7,497 bases of DNA from Bryobacterales bacterium (lineage in GTDB: Bacteria; Acidobacteriota; Terriglobia; Bryobacterales; Bryobacteraceae): NCBI GenBank assembly GCA_016789785.1, contig JAEUQE010000327.1, forward strand, positions 1-7,497, given 5' to 3'. The notes beneath the pieces were generated by a model. The model did no database searches, was not told where the DNA came from, and saw nothing but the letters and a program-made list of their open reading frames with translations. The translations under genes were made by a program, and so were the position numbers. Shown piece after piece: positions 5,568-7,497 of this stretch (positions within the stretch are counted from its first letter, which is position 1; the number at the start of each line of letters is the position of its first letter).

Positions 5568-7364
5568 CTACTTCCACAGCCGCCGCACCACGCTGATCAG
5601 AATCGTGCCGCTGACCACGAACGTCAGGCCCAGGCCGATCGCGTAGTCCATCCGTCCATACAGGAAGTTGCCGACCGTGAACAGCGATGACCAGATCATT
5701 ACCGATCCCGAGAGCCAGCCGATCAGCGCCATCGGTACATTGCTGGCTGTCTCTTCCAGCGAGCCGCCCTCGGCCTCGAGTTCCGCGCGGAACGTGGACC
5801 ATCCCGGCCCGGCAGGTCGCACCTTCCGATAGAAGGCCCGTAGAACTTCGTGGTCATTCCGCGGACCAACGTAGGCCGTAATCACCCAGCAGACGGTGGT
5901 CACCAGGATGGTCAGCATCAGTTCCTTGTGCGTACCGATGTTCGTGCCCGACCTGCGCAGCAACAGGAATCCGATCGACACCAGGAAACTGCTCACCATG
6001 GCCACAATCTCGCACCACGCTGTGATGCGCCACCAGAACCAGCGCAGCAGGTAGAGCAGACCGGTGCCAGCGCCCACCTGCAGCATGATGTTGAAGTTGT
6101 CCTGTGCGGATTCGAGAAAGAAAACCAGCGCTGCGGACGCGAAGAACAACAGCAGCGTCGAGATGCGGCCCGCCAGAACGTAGTGCTTTTCCGGCGCATC
6201 GGAGCGGATGAAGCGCCGGTAGAAATCATGCACCAGATAGGACGCGCCCCAGTTCAGGTGGGTCAGGATGGTGGATGAATTCGCAGCAACCAATCCGCCC
6301 ACCATCAGTCCGATCCAGCCCACCGGAAGGAAGCGCAACATGGCAGGGTAGGCGATGTCGTGACCAAGCAGGCTGGGGTCGAGGTTCGGGAATGCTTTCT
6401 GAATGTCGGAGAGTTCCGGATAGACGATCAGCGATGCAAGTCCCACCAGAATCCAGGGCCACGGCCGCAGCACGTAGTGTGCGACGTTAAAGAACAGCGT
6501 ACCGCCAAGTGAGTCCTTCTCGGACTTCGATGCCAGCATGCGCTGGGCAATGTAGCTGCCGCCGCCGGGCTCGGCTCCCGGATACCACACAGCCCACCAT
6601 TGCACCGCGATCGGCATCACGAAAACGGCCACGGCGAGATCCCAGTTGTTCGAGAAGTCGGGCAGCACGTTCAGGTAGTTCAGCCCGTTCGGACCCGGAA
6701 GCTTCGACAGCTTGTCTACCAGTCCGGTCAACCCGCCTACCTGCGGCAGTTGGACCGCGAAATAGGCCGCGGCGATCACCGCCGCCATCTTGATGAAGAA
6801 CTGAATCATGTCGATCACCAGCACACCCCACAAGCCCGAGTGCGCGGCGAACACCACGTTCAAGAGGCCGATCGCGGCCAGCGTCTCCATGCGCGACATG
6901 CCAAACAGAATGCCGGCGATCTTACAGGCAGCCAGGTTCACCGACGCCATGATGATCACGTTGAAAAAGAAGCCGAGATAAACCGCGCGGAACCCGCGCA
7001 CCGCGCTGGCGGCCTTGCCCGAGTAGCGCAGCTCGTAGAACTCCAGATCGGTCAGCACGCCGGAGCGCCGCCACAACCGGGCATAGAAGAACACCGTCGA
7101 GACGCCGGTCAGCGTGAATGCCCACCACTGCCAGTTCCCCGCCACACCCTGCGTGCGGACGAAATTCGTCACCAGGTTGGGAGTGTCGCTAGAGAACGTG
7201 GTCGCGACCATCGACAACCCGGCCAGCCACCACGGCACAGACCTGCCGGACGCGAAGAACTCCGTTGTGTTCTTGCCCGATCGCTTGCCGAAAAACAGTG
7301 CCGGAAGGAAACAGATGGCGACCGAAACCAGCGCGATCACCCAATCCAAGGTTGTGAGATGCAT
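5568..7364 (-). CDS. Sodium:solute symporter, SSF family
   Basis: The 598-residue protein is an integral inner-membrane symporter of the solute:sodium symporter family (LeuT-like fold), expected to import a sugar, sugar acid, amino acid or other small organic solute with Na+. The N-terminus carries FFASGRSVPWWLAGLSMVATTFSSDTP (36-62 in part), the family's first core helix region. SSTILTHLNWGASYLVHDF (363-381) corresponds to the Na2-site helix (SS at 363-364) followed by the usual D-[FIL]-Y motif. I count roughly 13-15 hydrophobic segments. The YPGAEPGGGSYIAQRMLASKS region (261-281) is the loop with the conserved G-x-x-x-AQR motif. The hydrophilic loop at 500-543 precedes two additional C-terminal helices, making it longer than many SSF members (about 500-550). 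The start MHLTTLDW is supported by AGGA four bases upstream (7369-7372, minus strand). Substrate cannot be read from sequence; the nearby isomerase-like gene hints at a sugar-related compound. It converges with the DUF218 gene. Confidence 0.92.
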   Translation of the reverse strand: MHLTTLDWVIALVSVAICFLPALFFGKRSGKNTTEFFASGRSVPWWLAGLSMVATTFSSDTPNLVTNFVRTQGVAGNWQWWAFTLTGVSTVFFYARLWRRSGVLTDLEFYELRYSGKAASAVRGFRAVYLGFFFNVIIMASVNLAACKIAGILFGMSRMETLAAIGLLNVVFAAHSGLWGVLVIDMIQFFIKMAAVIAAAYFAVQLPQVGGLTGLVDKLSKLPGPNGLNYLNVLPDFSNNWDLAVAVFVMPIAVQWWAVWYPGAEPGGGSYIAQRMLASKSEKDSLGGTLFFNVAHYVLRPWPWILVGLASLIVYPELSDIQKAFPNLDPSLLGHDIAYPAMLRFLPVGWIGLMVGGLVAANSSTILTHLNWGASYLVHDFYRRFIRSDAPEKHYVLAGRISTLLLFFASAALVFFLESAQDNFNIMLQVGAGTGLLYLLRWFWWRITAWCEIVAMVSSFLVSIGFLLLRRSGTNIGTHKELMLTILVTTVCWVITAYVGPRNDHEVLRAFYRKVRPAGPGWSTFRAELEAEGGSLEETASNVPMALIGWLSGSVMIWSSLFTVGNFLYGRMDYAIGLGLTFVVSGTILISVVRRLWK

Positions 7365-7368
7365 AAGG

Positions 7369-7372
7369 TCCT
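7369..7372 (-). promoter_or_regulatory. Shine-Dalgarno AGGA for the symporter gene
   Basis: On the minus strand, AGGA lies four bases before the ATG whose first base is 7364. It supports the chosen start, with the hydrophobic first helix beginning at once after MHLTTLDW. Confidence 0.5.
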
Positions 7373-7443
7373 GACCGAAACGAAGATAACGCAGTCCGCA
7401 CCCACTTTGGAATCAGGCGGGGGTGCACGACAAGAAAATGAAA

Positions 7444-7458
7444 AATGACGCAGTCATT
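7444..7458. repeat. 6+6 bp palindrome upstream of the symporter gene
   Basis: AATGAC-GCA-GTCATT is a perfect inverted repeat with a 3-base centre, 80 bases upstream of the symporter start. Read on the minus strand, the second arm runs into a T-rich stretch (TTTTTCATTTTC), so it could be a weak intrinsic terminator for a minus-strand gene entering from the right. It could equally be an operator for the symporter; the TGAC-N3-GTCA symmetry is compatible with a dimeric regulator. The stem has only three GC pairs. Confidence 0.4.
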
Positions 7459-7474
7459 CGACCTCCCCGCGAGC

Positions 7475-7487
7475 GGAGCGACGCTCC
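7475..7487. repeat. Short inverted repeat GGAGCG-A-CGCTCC
   Basis: A perfect 6-bp inverted repeat with a single central base lies near the right edge of the window, 17 bases beyond the AATGAC palindrome. The one-base centre makes an RNA hairpin unlikely without opening inner pairs, so a DNA-binding site or chance are the options. Confidence 0.25.
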
Positions 7488-7497
7488 CCAAAGTCCT

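Noticed and set aside
1..7497. Mobile elements, CRISPR arrays, tRNA or rRNA genes
   Set aside because: No transposase or integrase motif, no regularly spaced repeats, and no tRNA- or rRNA-like sequence was recognised on either strand.

Overview
The window looks like chromosomal DNA from an Acidobacteriota bacterium, most likely a Bryobacterales/Solibacter-type relative. The main argument is the 817-residue duplicated MacB/FtsX-type permease of the ADOP (acidobacterial duplicated orphan permease) kind. GC-rich coding sequence with long shadow ORFs in other frames fits this. The placement is inferred from family content and recalled family resemblance; no database search was possible.

Layout, left to right. 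Bases 1-376 hold no convincing gene; their right part is AT-rich and carries promoter-like sequence. At 377-1117 (+) is an exported DNA/RNA non-specific endonuclease of the NUC1/EndoG superfamily. A non-coding stretch (1118-1436) with two 8-bp-stem inverted repeats and a 10-bp direct repeat leads to the ADOP permease at 1437-3890 (+). Next are a TIM-barrel sugar-phosphate isomerase/epimerase-like protein (3947-4864, +) and a DUF218 (YdcF/ElyC-like) protein (4864-5562, +). The last two overlap by one base (TGATG) and are probably translationally coupled. On the opposite strand, ending only 5 bp from the DUF218 stop, is a sodium:solute symporter of the SSF family (7364-5568, -). Its upstream region (7365-7497) carries a 6+6 bp palindrome and a SD-like AGGA.

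How the genes may work together. The nuclease and the ADOP permease look like independent envelope or extracellular functions. The isomerase, DUF218 protein and symporter could form a small uptake-and-conversion locus for a sugar or sugar acid, but convergent gene order alone is weak evidence and the substrate is unknown. No tRNA, rRNA, CRISPR array, insertion sequence, phage gene or defence system was seen. The most noteworthy points are the DUF218 protein, whose motif layout resembles the stand-alone fungal/plant members more than E. coli YdcF/SanA; two possible leaderless or near-leaderless start sites; and the structured leader in front of the permease.
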